Source: JBHJGM01 sp050331815 (lineage in GTDB: Bacteria; Verrucomicrobiota; Verrucomicrobiia; Opitutales; JBHJGM01). Taken from it: 64,000 nt of DNA. Shown one piece after another: positions 16,261-24,719 of the stretch. The position numbers and the translations under genes are program-made. Each line of letters opens with the position of its first letter. Within the stretch, counting starts at the first letter, position 1. The notes below the pieces were generated by a model, which saw only the letters and a program-made list of their open reading frames with translations, did no database searches and was not told where the DNA came from. The stretch is from NCBI GenBank assembly GCA_050331815.1, contig JBHJGM010000003.1, positions 372,001 through 436,000 of the forward strand, read 5' to 3'.

Positions 16261-17642
16261 ACAAGGTGGCGGTTTGCTTTCCACGCGTCTGCGGCGACGG
16301 TTGATACGGAATCCGGAGTTTCCAACACGGCACCGAGCGCGCGCAGGTCGTCCTGTAGTTGGGAAATGCACAGCGCGCGGGCGCCACAGTTGTCCTTTAG
16401 GGTGCGCGTTGCCGCGAGCCCCGCGGCCTGCCCCATGGACATCGTCTGGCCCATCGAACGACAGGAGGCGTGCGCGTCGTGCGTCGCACTAAAGCAGCGC
16501 CCGACGACCCAGACCACATCGCTGCCCCGAGGGACCAGCGTCCGGTAGGGCACATCGTAGGCCTGGCCGTCCGGCACGTAAGCCCAGTGGGTCTCTGCCT
16601 CGCCGTCGCGTGCGGGTCGATGGTCCTCGATCGGTGCACCGCAAAGCAGCACACGATCGACGAAGCGGGTCACGCTGAGGCAGTCCTCGCGGGTCAGCCG
16701 GTACTCGCCGTGAACGCGACGGGTTTCGCGGATGCCGATCTGGTGAGAAAGCCCGGCGATGCGGCTGTGTTCGTAGCCGGGCACGCAATCACGCATGAAG
16801 TTTTCGTAGATAAAGACCTGGCGGCGTCCCTCCTGCTCGGCACGGGTTAGTTGCTCGAAGTCGTCCGCGTCGATATCGGCCACGCGCACGGCGACCGTGG
16901 CCACGCAACCGCGCATGGGCATCGCATGAAAGCTGCCATGCTTGCGGGGAAGCGGGTGTGTGCCTTTTTCGACCGCGGCTTGCATCGCCGACTGCAGGCC
17001 GCGTTTGCCTCCGTTGGCTTCAAACCGTTCCAGATCGACGCCCGCCATGCGGAAGGTCGTAGTCAAGGTCTGAGCGGGTCCCTGCTCACCAGCCTTTTCA
17101 AACGGCAGGCCCGCCAGGGCGCAAAATTCGGCATCGCCCGTCGCGTCGATAAACCGCTTGGCTACGATGCGCAGGAAGCGTCCGCGCGCGTGCACAATCA
17201 CACTTCGAGGCGCACCCGGCGCATCGGTATCGACATCCACGAGCGTGGCATGCAGGCACACGCGCACCCCGGCCTCGGCCAGAGCTTCATCCCAGACGTA
17301 TTTAAGCCGTTCGGGATTGTAAGTGACCCCGGTGCCCGCGCCGTAGGTATTGGGGCGTAAAAACATCGAGCCCGCGGCGTCCAGGGCATCGACGATGCGG
17401 TCGGGCAGACCGCCGACGACCTTGCGCGGTTGATCACCAGGCGTGAAAAAACCGTAAAACGTATCCAAAACGCCGGTACTTGTGCCACCCGCAAAGCCTT
17501 GGCGCTCGACCAGGATGACCTCCCCCGCCCCGCTCTGCGACGCCGCGATAGCCGCGCAGCAGCCCGCCGAACCTGCGCCCAGCACGAGCACCTCGCATCG
17601 GGCATAGGTCGGGATCGCCGCGTGGTTAAAAACGTTCAGCAT
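16257..17642 (-). CDS. FAD-dependent oxidoreductase (FAD_oxidored family)
   Basis: Encodes 461 residues. A dinucleotide-binding motif VLVLGAGSAGCCAAIAAS (Gly22, Gly24, Gly27) is followed by VERQGFAGGTSTGVLDTFYGFF, then RFIDATGDAEFCALAG, the second FAD-contacting motif, and IGIRETRRVHGEYRL and GRCFSATHDAHASCRSMGQTMSMGQAAG near the C-terminus. This is the FAD-dependent oxidoreductase family common in sugar and cyclitol clusters of Verrucomicrobia and Planctomycetes, with few characterised members. The absence of a signal peptide indicates a cytosolic enzyme. It is the fourth gene of the operon, 5 bases after the SIS gene. Substrate unknown. Confidence 0.82.
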   Translation of the reverse strand: MLNVFNHAAIPTYARCEVLVLGAGSAGCCAAIAASQSGAGEVILVERQGFAGGTSTGVLDTFYGFFTPGDQPRKVVGGLPDRIVDALDAAGSMFLRPNTYGAGTGVTYNPERLKYVWDEALAEAGVRVCLHATLVDVDTDAPGAPRSVIVHARGRFLRIVAKRFIDATGDAEFCALAGLPFEKAGEQGPAQTLTTTFRMAGVDLERFEANGGKRGLQSAMQAAVEKGTHPLPRKHGSFHAMPMRGCVATVAVRVADIDADDFEQLTRAEQEGRRQVFIYENFMRDCVPGYEHSRIAGLSHQIGIRETRRVHGEYRLTREDCLSVTRFVDRVLLCGAPIEDHRPARDGEAETHWAYVPDGQAYDVPYRTLVPRGSDVVWVVGRCFSATHDAHASCRSMGQTMSMGQAAGLAATRTLKDNCGARALCISQLQDDLRALGAVLETPDSVSTVAADAWKANRHLV

Positions 17643-17647
17643 GGTCT

Positions 17648-18448
17648 TCAGGACTCCGCGCCGAGGTTGGCGTACAGCTTCGCCAGGCGACGTCCGTGTT
17701 CGTCGTAAGCGGCTTCAAAAAGTTCGGTGGCGCGTTCGCCGCCGACGAGCGCGCCGGCGGTGATGACTTTCGGAGGCGCCCCGGCCTCGGTCAGGCGCTG
17801 GGCGATTTCGGCTTTCAGCGCGTTGATCACCAGGCAGCCACCCAAGGTGGAGCCTGGAGCTACCGGTGTCTCCAGATTTTCGATACGCACCATGGCGTCG
17901 CCCGCGGGCGCGCCGGTATCCAGCGTCAAATCGCAAAAATCCGGGAGCTTCCTGCCGTCGGCGCGCTTGCTGCCGCTGGCCTCGGAATGGCGCTGGCTGA
18001 CCAGCCCGACCGTGTAAACCTCTTGCGCCTGAAACGCCTCGGCCATTTCGACCGGCACTATGTTTGTCCCGCTCGAGGAGATCACCAATGCGCTGTCCTC
18101 GGGCTTCAGGTCAAAGTTACGCAGGATTCGAGCGGCCAGGCCAGGCACGTTCTCGATGAACATGGCCTGCCGCTGGCCGTTGGCACCCACGACGAGGTTG
18201 TGAAACGACAATGACAGCTCGACGATCGGATTGAAGCCCGGAAAAGAGCCGTAGCGCGGCCACATTTCCTCGACCATCATCCGGCTGTGCCCGGACCCGA
18301 AGACATGCACCATGCGCCCAGCCAAAATGGTTTTAGCAAAGCGATCGGCGACGGACTGAATGGCCGCTTCTTGCGCGCGGGCGCGCGCCAATAACGTCTC
18401 GCTGCAATCGAAATAGGTGGTGGAAGGAGTTTTCAAAGTTTGGCTCAT
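17648..18448 (-). CDS. SIS-domain sugar phosphate isomerase-like protein
   Basis: Encodes 266 residues from the ATG at 18448 (ATGA overlap with the ROK kinase). SIS phosphosugar-binding fold: MVHVFGSGHSRMMVEEM (from 46) and ALVISSSGTNIVPVEMA carry the Ser/Thr/Gly loops that bind a sugar phosphate. The length and the E-x-x-x-RYG-x-F pattern match the UPF0309 subgroup. Coupled directly to a ROK kinase, it most plausibly isomerises the phosphorylated sugar the kinase makes. No sugar-specific residue can be assigned. Confidence 0.8.
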   Translation of the reverse strand: MSQTLKTPSTTYFDCSETLLARARAQEAAIQSVADRFAKTILAGRMVHVFGSGHSRMMVEEMWPRYGSFPGFNPIVELSLSFHNLVVGANGQRQAMFIENVPGLAARILRNFDLKPEDSALVISSSGTNIVPVEMAEAFQAQEVYTVGLVSQRHSEASGSKRADGRKLPDFCDLTLDTGAPAGDAMVRIENLETPVAPGSTLGGCLVINALKAEIAQRLTEAGAPPKVITAGALVGGERATELFEAAYDEHGRRLAKLYANLGAES

Positions 18449-19359
18449 GAAGGGAGTTGAGTTGGTTGGTGACGCAGCCGCAGCATGCCTTCCCGGGCGG
18501 CGCCAAAGGCCCCGGCCCGCTCGCCGAGTTCGGCCAGCGCGAGGTCGACACAGGCACCGCCGGGACGCCACTCGTAGGTGTCCAGAGCCGCGCGCAACGG
18601 AGCCAGCAGGGCCTCACCCGCATTCGAAACACCGCCACCCAGGACAATGCGATCCGGGTCGAGCACGTTGATCAAGCCCGCCAGCCCACGTCCAAACTCC
18701 TGGATGGATTGCTCCCAGAGCGCCCGCGCGGCGGCGTTGCTATCGAGGGTGTGCAGCAGCCCCTGAACATCTTCAACCCCCTCTGGAAATCGGCCGGCGA
18801 AGGCGCTCTCAGAAAGCGTTTGCTCCAGCGTGCCGGGCAACCCCGTGATGCCCAGCGCGCCTTCCGGACGAATGCTCAAGTGCCCCACGTGTCCCGCGCG
18901 CCCCAGCTTACCCCGAAGAATTTCACCGTTGGCAAGAATCGCGCCGCCGACACCCGTGCCCAGCGTGAGCAGCAGCACATCGCGACAGCCACGGGCGGCT
19001 CCCTGCCAGACCTCACCCAGCAAAGCCGCCTGCGCGTCGTTGAGCACAGGAACCCCTTCGGGTCGCTCCAGCGCAACGGCCCAGTTGAGCTGTTCGAGGC
19101 CTTGCAGCCGTCCGGGCATCCAGGCGATACAGGCCCCGCTGGGGTCCGCCAGTCCAGGCGCACAGATGCCCACGGATTCGACGCACTCAAATTGCGCTTC
19201 CAGCGGTGCGAGGGCCTCCCGCACGCTTGCAGAGAGACCGCTCGCTCCCTGTGCGACGTGGGTTGGCGCGGAAGATTCCTGCAAAATTTCGCCAATGGCG
19301 TCCACGGCGAGCACCTTGACGCGCGTACCCCCGAGATCGATGCCGTAGTGTACACTCAC
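18445..19359 (-). CDS. ROK-family sugar kinase lacking the zinc cysteines
   Basis: Encodes 304 residues from a GTG at 19359, chosen because it overlaps the upstream stop as GTGA, follows a GAGG-type ribosome site and starts the fold at YGIDLGGTRVK; an ATG 30 bases upstream is possible. Visible: phosphate loop DLGGT (8-12), catalytic Asp108 (LNDAQAA), GTGVGG (134-139). The sugar-contact motif reads AGHVGH (155-160), with His for the usual Glu, as in ManNAc kinase NanK. The ROK zinc motif CxCGxxGC is replaced by GITGLPGT (Gly170, Thr172, Thr177). It probably phosphorylates the sugar degraded by this operon. Cytoplasmic. Confidence 0.85.
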   Translation of the reverse strand: MSVHYGIDLGGTRVKVLAVDAIGEILQESSAPTHVAQGASGLSASVREALAPLEAQFECVESVGICAPGLADPSGACIAWMPGRLQGLEQLNWAVALERPEGVPVLNDAQAALLGEVWQGAARGCRDVLLLTLGTGVGGAILANGEILRGKLGRAGHVGHLSIRPEGALGITGLPGTLEQTLSESAFAGRFPEGVEDVQGLLHTLDSNAAARALWEQSIQEFGRGLAGLINVLDPDRIVLGGGVSNAGEALLAPLRAALDTYEWRPGGACVDLALAELGERAGAFGAAREGMLRLRHQPTQLPS

Positions 19360-20147
19360 GCCCGCACCCTCCCCTCGCTGACGTTCCAACCGCCATCGAC
19401 CGCCAACACCTGCCCGGTGATCATTTTTCCGGCCTCGCTCAGCAGCAGCGCGGCGGCGGCATCGAGATCCTCGGGACGCCCGATACGACCGCCATCAAGC
19501 GGTTGCTTCTTTGCGATGAAGTCGAGGATTTTGGCATCGGTGGCCGCGCGCTGAGCCATGGGCGTTTCCACGAGCCCGGGCGCGATGACATTTACACGGA
19601 TGTCCCGGTTGGCGTAGTAGGCGGCGATCGATTTTGTGAAGCCGATGATGGCTGCCTTCGCTGCCGCGTAAACGTGTGTGCTGAAAAAATCAGGCGATGG
19701 CGCGTAGCCCAGCACCGAACCCATGTTCAAGATGGCACCCCCCTGGCCCATCGCCTCAAAGGCTCGAACGGCCGCGCGGTTGGAGAAAATAAGCGTGTGC
19801 AGATTGAGCCGCAGGGTGGCTTCCACGCCCTCGTCGGTCACGGCGTGCAACGGCCCGTCGCCCATGCGGCGTCCGCTGCCCCCGGCCACGTGGTATAGCC
19901 CCTCGAAACCGCCAAAACGCTCCCGGCACTGCGCAATTGCCTTCTCCGCCGAAGCCGGATCGCTCGCATCGCTGACCAGCGCCCAGCCGTCCTCACCCAG
20001 GGCTTCTCGTGCCTTGTGAACGTTTTCCTCGGAACGGCCGGTAACTACGACATTGGCCCCCTCCCTGACAAAATGCCGGGCCGCCGAAAGCCCAAGACCG
20101 GTGGTCCCGCCAATGACAATCAGGCGCTTTTGGGCAAGCTGGGGCAT
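19356..20147 (-). CDS. short-chain dehydrogenase/reductase, first gene of sugar operon
   Basis: Encodes 263 residues from the ATG at 20147; an ATG at 20180 in frame is also possible but leaves an unusually long lead before the fold. Classical SDR: LIVIGGTTGLGLSAAR (nucleotide loop), NMGSVLG with catalytic Ser, VYAAAK with the Tyr-x-x-x-Lys pair, and the C-terminal GQVLAVDGGWN. It would oxidise a secondary alcohol, probably on a sugar or sugar acid, using NAD(P). It is the promoter-proximal gene of the ten-gene operon and is transcribed divergently from the GntR-LacI regulator. Confidence 0.85.
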   Translation of the reverse strand: MPQLAQKRLIVIGGTTGLGLSAARHFVREGANVVVTGRSEENVHKAREALGEDGWALVSDASDPASAEKAIAQCRERFGGFEGLYHVAGGSGRRMGDGPLHAVTDEGVEATLRLNLHTLIFSNRAAVRAFEAMGQGGAILNMGSVLGYAPSPDFFSTHVYAAAKAAIIGFTKSIAAYYANRDIRVNVIAPGLVETPMAQRAATDAKILDFIAKKQPLDGGRIGRPEDLDAAAALLLSEAGKMITGQVLAVDGGWNVSEGRVRA

Positions 20148-20202
20148 GGTTTGAAGCCTGTCTGGATTCAAAGTGGGCATCAATTCAAAATAGACTGGTT
20201 AT

Positions 20203-20214
20203 TCAGTAAACTGA
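20203..20214. promoter_or_regulatory. palindromic operator candidate between regulator and operon
   Basis: The divergent gap between the SDR gene and the regulator gene contains a perfect 12-base palindrome TCAGTAAACTGA. A -10-like TATAAA lies just beside it at 20220-20225 on the plus strand, 7 bases before the regulator ATG. The position is ideal for a dimeric GntR-type regulator to repress both the operon and itself. No binding evidence exists beyond symmetry and location. Confidence 0.5.
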
Positions 20215-20231
20215 TATGTTATAAAGCTGTC

Positions 20232-21227
20232 ATGCCCCGAGGACGTACCCAGCGCGTATTGCAAGTGAAGGCCGAGCTGGCCGCACGCGCGCGTTCCAGC
20301 TTTGCGCAGCCCGGAGACGCCTTTTTCTCGGCCCGGGCGGTGGCGCGGCGCTTCCAGGTCAGCTATGCGACAGCACACCAGTTGATCGCTGAACTGCGCG
20401 AGGAGGGCCTGCTGGAGCGCCGACAGGGCTCAGGCACCTACGTAGCGGGCAAACGCCATCCGGTTCGTCGGGCCCACCTGCGTTTCAACGCTCGAGCCCA
20501 GCGGGCCAACAGTTTTGGCGCATTTTTGCTGGCTCGCCTGCGCCGGGCCCTCGAGCAGGCCGCCATCGATTACGAGCTGGACTTCGACACCCGAGGCACG
20601 GTGCCAGACGACGCCTACCCGATTGTCTGGGAAACCCCTTCTGGAGTTTCTCCAAGTGACAGCCTCCGCTACTGGACGCTTCTCAACGACCGCCCGGTGC
20701 CCGGCCTGGCGGCCAGCTTTTGCGACAGCATTGCGGTGGACGATTTCTCCGGCGGCGTGGCCGCGGGTGAAATTTTGCGCACGCATTTTGATCTCAAAAG
20801 CCCGGCCATCCTCGCGGGGCCTCGACGCGACACCCGCAATCAGGCGCGCATCGAAGGCTTTCAGCAGGTCTTTCCCGAGGCGCATGTGGTTTACTCCAAC
20901 CGCTGGGAGCTGACCGGAGCGTCCCCAGCGGACCGCTTGCGCCGCCTTAAAGCCGATGGGGTTTTTTGTGCAAACGATCGCCTGGCCGAAGGCCTGCACC
21001 GGTACTTCGACCGCCTGGGGCGCTCTGCGCTGCCCGTGGTGGGCTTTGACGACGCCCCCGTGGCCGCTCAACTTTCGCTGACCACGATTGCCATCCCCTG
21101 GGATGAAATCTGCGCTGCCACCGTGGAAAATGTCGCCCGGCGCCTTCGCGGGGACACCGCCGCTGGTCGGCTGGTTTTACTCGCCCCTCGCCCGGTCTTC
21201 CGAAACAAAGAGATGCGCACATCCTGA
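20232..21227 (+). CDS. GntR-LacI hybrid transcriptional regulator
   Basis: Encodes 331 residues from the ATG at 20232. The N-terminal 75 residues are a GntR-type winged helix (FFSARAVARRFQVSYATAHQLIAELREEGLLERRQGSGTYV would span about 29-70). The rest is a LacI-type periplasmic-binding-protein fold with DDFSGGVAAGEIL, DGVFCANDRLAEGL and LPVVGFDDAPVAAQLSLTTIAIPWDEI, which bind a sugar or sugar-derived effector. This AraR-like domain order marks local sugar-responsive repressors. It is divergent from the catabolic operon and probably controls it through the palindrome at 20203-20214. Confidence 0.88.
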   Translation: MPRGRTQRVLQVKAELAARARSSFAQPGDAFFSARAVARRFQVSYATAHQLIAELREEGLLERRQGSGTYVAGKRHPVRRAHLRFNARAQRANSFGAFLLARLRRALEQAAIDYELDFDTRGTVPDDAYPIVWETPSGVSPSDSLRYWTLLNDRPVPGLAASFCDSIAVDDFSGGVAAGEILRTHFDLKSPAILAGPRRDTRNQARIEGFQQVFPEAHVVYSNRWELTGASPADRLRRLKADGVFCANDRLAEGLHRYFDRLGRSALPVVGFDDAPVAAQLSLTTIAIPWDEICAATVENVARRLRGDTAAGRLVLLAPRPVFRNKEMRTS

Positions 21228-21246
21228 AACTCCCAATTGTCTCCAC

Positions 21247-21708
21247 ATGTCCAAGGAAAAAGTTCTCATTCTCTGTACGGGCAACTCCTGCCGCTCCCAC
21301 ATGGCCGAGGGCATCCTGCGCACGGCCGCCGGCGACCTGATGGAGGTCCATAGCGCTGGTTCCAATCCCGCCGGTTACGTACACCCAAAGGCCATCGAGG
21401 CGCTCAAGGAACTCGGGCTGGACATCTCGGATCACACCTCAAAGCACCTCAATGAATTTCTGGACGCAGGCATCACGACGGTGATCACCGTTTGCGACAA
21501 CGCGAACGAATCCTGCCCGGTCTTTCCGGGAAGCATCACCCGCTATCACTGGGGCTTCGAAGACCCGCCCAAGGCCGCCCGCCCCGGCGAAACCGAAACG
21601 GAGGCCTTCCGACGCATTCGTGACGAAATTCGCAAGGTCTTCGAGGCGTACGCCGGGGGCTATCGGCAAGGGACCGGCCAGCAGCTGCAGACAAGTTCAA
21701 GCCCGTAA
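21247..21708 (+). CDS. arsC: arsenate reductase, low-molecular-weight phosphatase type
   Basis: Encodes 153 residues from the ATG at 21247, 19 bases after the regulator stop. The P-loop LCTGNSCRS contains catalytic Cys10 and Arg16, and Cys83 and Cys90 (TVCDNANESCPVFPG) form the redox pair used by thioredoxin-coupled arsenate reductases. It reduces arsenate to arsenite in the cytoplasm. No arsR or arsenite pump gene is beside it, so it may be co-transcribed with the sugar regulator by chance. The last 12 bases overlap the convergent gene. Confidence 0.88.
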   Translation: MSKEKVLILCTGNSCRSHMAEGILRTAAGDLMEVHSAGSNPAGYVHPKAIEALKELGLDISDHTSKHLNEFLDAGITTVITVCDNANESCPVFPGSITRYHWGFEDPPKAARPGETETEAFRRIRDEIRKVFEAYAGGYRQGTGQQLQTSSSP

Positions 21709-24003
21709 GCGGTACTCCCCCGGCTGCTCGATGTGCAGGCGCACGCCTCCAATGCGTTCGAGTGGCTCCAGCGTGTAGGCTACAGTCGCGTTCTCCGCGT
21801 CGAGCAAAGCCGGCTGCCAGTCCTTGGAGACGCCTTCAAATTCGAGGCGCATCGGTGCCGCCGACCGAAAGTGCCAAACGGGCTTTTCCGAAGCAGTGTC
21901 CACAGTGAGCAATTCGGCGTCGCTGCGGCGGAGGCGGGCACGTGTCGAAACCTGCGTGCCGCGTGTCACAACGATGCGATTCAAACCCGGACGCAGGCGC
22001 TGCTCGGGCAGCTGCAGGGTGTGCAAGATCTCCAAGCCGTTGAGTGTCCAGCTTGCGACTTCGTCGCCATCGCCAAGAGTTGAAACGTCCAGGCGGCTGA
22101 GGCGGTAGCGGAAATCTCGCAACGCGCGGGTGTCGCCGCCCTCGCGCACCGCCAGCCCTTGCGCTAAGGGTGCCAACAAACGTGCCGTCTGCGAAACGAT
22201 GAAACTCCCCGCGGTGAACGGCAGCGCCCGCCAGCCGTCCGGGTTGCGGTAGTCCTCGTGTAGCGCACCCAGAAGCGGATACTTCTGCGTCGGTGTCAGC
22301 GCTTCAGTCACCTCGTCCTGCAAATGCGCCTGCGCCTCCGCTGCGCTGAAAACCTTTGTCTCGTGCAGGTAGCGCGTCAGCACGTTCCAGGGCGAAAGCC
22401 CATAACTGCGGGCCTGACGCAGGGGCCAACGTCGAATCACCTCCAGCCCCGCCGTAATCTGGTCTTCGGGCAGCAGATGAAAGGGTCCCTGGGAAAGTGC
22501 CCAGGCGTACTCCCACATGTCCGAGGTGTCCGGGTCCAGCGGCAGTCGCTCATCCGTGCCGTCCGTATAAAATACGTGCATCGGATACGGCAGCCCCTCC
22601 GGGTCGATGAGCTTTTCCTGAACGCTCTGCTGCAGTGCACGGGCACGCGCCAGATAGCGCTCTGCTGGAGAATTCTCCCGCCCACCCAACTCAAGCAGGA
22701 CCGCCGCCATTAGGAGCACGTTGTATGTGTTGGACTGATGGTAATAGCTGGCCACGCGCTCGAAGATCTTGCCTGCGTACGCGGTGTTGGAGTGGGCGCG
22801 CTGCAGCGAGCCATTGACGATATCGAAACTGAAATACGGGCTGCCCTGCAGCGACTCCTCTCCCAGCGTGTCGCTTGTCATCAGCTGGAGGTCCGCGTTC
22901 CAGCATTTGTCGAGGTGCCGGTCGATGACGTGTTCCATCAGATCCAGCACCTCGTCGGACAGGATACGATCCTCGCCGACGACCCGCAGGTATGTGAAGA
23001 GCGACCAGACCGCATAAAACAGCCCGTCGTCCTCGGACTTGCTCCAGCGCGTGCCCAGCATCTGACCAAACTCCGGAAAGGCCGGACTGTCGTCGGGCTG
23101 CGTCCAGGAGGGATTGGCCCACAGAAACGGAACCCAGATGCGCGCGAATTCCGGATTGCCCGCGAGCGCCATGTGAGCGGTTGTCATCGAGCCATCGCGC
23201 ACCCAGATCAGATAGTAAATGCGGTTGAGCGCGCCAAAGCAGGCCCCGCCCGCATCCAGCCCCGACCAGGCGATGCGACGGTTCAGATCGAACACGCGCT
23301 GGAAGTCATTTTGGGTCAGCTCCGCCTGGCCGGTTCGCAGCTGGGTTTGCAAGGCTGCTGCGTTGGCTTCGGCAACGGTATCGAAATCCTTCCCGACCAA
23401 CAAGCGCAGGACTCGCTCGACCTGGGCCAGGTTTTCCTCCCCGCCGATGTACACAGGCTCATTTTCGAGTACCTGCAGGATGTGGGTCCCGTCATTGAGC
23501 ACCCGGTATCGATTCAGCTCGTAGCCCGGAAAGGCGATGAAGCTGACGATCGCTTCGCCCCGGTCCTCAAAACGTTCCAGCAGGAGTCCGTCCCGTGCCT
23601 CAAAGGCCGTGTGCGGCTTGATGGCCAGCAGCAACGGACCCCGTGCGCAGAGGGCGAAAACGTTCTCCTCGGCAAGGTTCAACAACCGCAACTGGTTGCG
23701 CGCCGCGTTGGCGTGGGCCAGCTCGATGCCGGTCAGAAACGGATCGTAATCAAAATGAAAGGCCGCATCGTCCGCCTTCAGATCCGGCAATACGAATGAG
23801 CGAAAGAGCGTCGTCTGGTTGTCACGGTTGGAAAAGTTGCGCGCGCGAAATTCCTTCCGGCGAAAGGCGTTGGGTTTGTAGACAAACTCCAACTCGCTGC
23901 GATCCGGGTAGACAAGCAGCGTGCAGCGATTGCCCGCGCGGTTCTGCAAAATGAGGTTGTGCTTGCCGTCTTCGATTTGGGGCGAGCGGTAGGGATCTTT
24001 CAT
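21697..24003 (-). CDS. six-hairpin glycosidase-like protein (amylo-1,6-glucosidase-like)
   Basis: Encodes 768 residues with no signal peptide. A beta-sandwich N-terminal third leads into an (alpha/alpha)6 toroid starting about residue 235: RRIAWSGLDAGGACFGALNRIYYLIWVRDGSMTTAHMALAG, then FPEFGQMLGTRWSKSEDDGLFYAVWSLFTYL and DTSDMWEYAWALSQGPFHLL. The WVRDG motif and the toroid resemble glycogen-debranching and trehalase-type enzymes, though I cannot place it in a CAZy family. It lies 62 bases after trpF at the end of the tRNA-Val/ilv/hem/trpF run. It may act on intracellular glucans; function is not established. Confidence 0.7.
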   Translation of the reverse strand: MKDPYRSPQIEDGKHNLILQNRAGNRCTLLVYPDRSELEFVYKPNAFRRKEFRARNFSNRDNQTTLFRSFVLPDLKADDAAFHFDYDPFLTGIELAHANAARNQLRLLNLAEENVFALCARGPLLLAIKPHTAFEARDGLLLERFEDRGEAIVSFIAFPGYELNRYRVLNDGTHILQVLENEPVYIGGEENLAQVERVLRLLVGKDFDTVAEANAAALQTQLRTGQAELTQNDFQRVFDLNRRIAWSGLDAGGACFGALNRIYYLIWVRDGSMTTAHMALAGNPEFARIWVPFLWANPSWTQPDDSPAFPEFGQMLGTRWSKSEDDGLFYAVWSLFTYLRVVGEDRILSDEVLDLMEHVIDRHLDKCWNADLQLMTSDTLGEESLQGSPYFSFDIVNGSLQRAHSNTAYAGKIFERVASYYHQSNTYNVLLMAAVLLELGGRENSPAERYLARARALQQSVQEKLIDPEGLPYPMHVFYTDGTDERLPLDPDTSDMWEYAWALSQGPFHLLPEDQITAGLEVIRRWPLRQARSYGLSPWNVLTRYLHETKVFSAAEAQAHLQDEVTEALTPTQKYPLLGALHEDYRNPDGWRALPFTAGSFIVSQTARLLAPLAQGLAVREGGDTRALRDFRYRLSRLDVSTLGDGDEVASWTLNGLEILHTLQLPEQRLRPGLNRIVVTRGTQVSTRARLRRSDAELLTVDTASEKPVWHFRSAAPMRLEFEGVSKDWQPALLDAENATVAYTLEPLERIGGVRLHIEQPGEYRLRA

Positions 24004-24065
24004 GCACGCTGCCCTAGCGCAGACCTGTCCGTGCTGTCCACACCCATTGCGAGCAGAGCCCTTAC

Positions 24066-24707
24066 TTACTGCACTTCAGCGAAAAAGGCTTTCAGCTTGG
24101 CTTCGTCTTTCAACCCCGGCGCGGCTTCGACCCCGCTGCACACATCGACCACCTGCGCGTACGACTGCGAGACCGCCGCTTTCACATTGTCCGGATTCAA
24201 TCCCCCGGCCAGCACCCACGTCTTGGTCGGGTAACGCTCCTGCAACTGCGCAAACTGCTTCCAGTCGCCTGTCTGTCCGGTGCCCCCGTACTTGGTGCCG
24301 TGGTAGCCGTCGAGAAGGATGGTGTCGGCAAACTCCAGCGCCAGTTCCGGAAACGCCTCTTCGGGCTTTATGCGCGGCGCCAGCCAAAGCCGCTCCTGGC
24401 CCACCAGACCCGCCCAGGCCGAAACCGTCGCCAGTGAAACCTCCGGGTCGAAGTGAATCTGAAAATAATCAAACAGCAGCGAGCTCGTGTAGTCCTGCAA
24501 CAGATCCGTGGGGGTCGAAACATCGACCAGCACGCGCTTGCCTTCGGGAATCTCCCGCAAGAGCCGCCTGGCATCATCGATGGAAACGCGCCGGGGTGAC
24601 TGCGCGTAGAGATTCAACCCGATGAAGTCCGCCCCCAGCTCGAGCGCGAGCGCCAGGTCACTCGAGTTAGTGATTCCGCAAATCTTGATCTGGACGGGCA
24701 GGTACAT
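24066..24707 (-). CDS. trpF: phosphoribosylanthranilate isomerase
   Basis: Encodes 213 residues of a TIM barrel catalysing the Amadori rearrangement in tryptophan biosynthesis. IKICGIT near the N-terminus holds the catalytic Cys, GADFIGLNLYAQSPR and KRVLVDVSTP follow, the catalytic Asp is in TILLDGYHGTKYGGTGQTGDW, and the phosphate loop reads VLAGGLNPDNV and VDVCSGVE. No other trp gene is adjacent; it sits 12 bases after the cobA-hemD fusion in a mixed biosynthetic run. Confidence 0.92.
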   Translation of the reverse strand: MYLPVQIKICGITNSSDLALALELGADFIGLNLYAQSPRRVSIDDARRLLREIPEGKRVLVDVSTPTDLLQDYTSSLLFDYFQIHFDPEVSLATVSAWAGLVGQERLWLAPRIKPEEAFPELALEFADTILLDGYHGTKYGGTGQTGDWKQFAQLQERYPTKTWVLAGGLNPDNVKAAVSQSYAQVVDVCSGVEAAPGLKDEAKLKAFFAEVQ

Positions 24708-24719
24708 GCCAGTTGGGGG

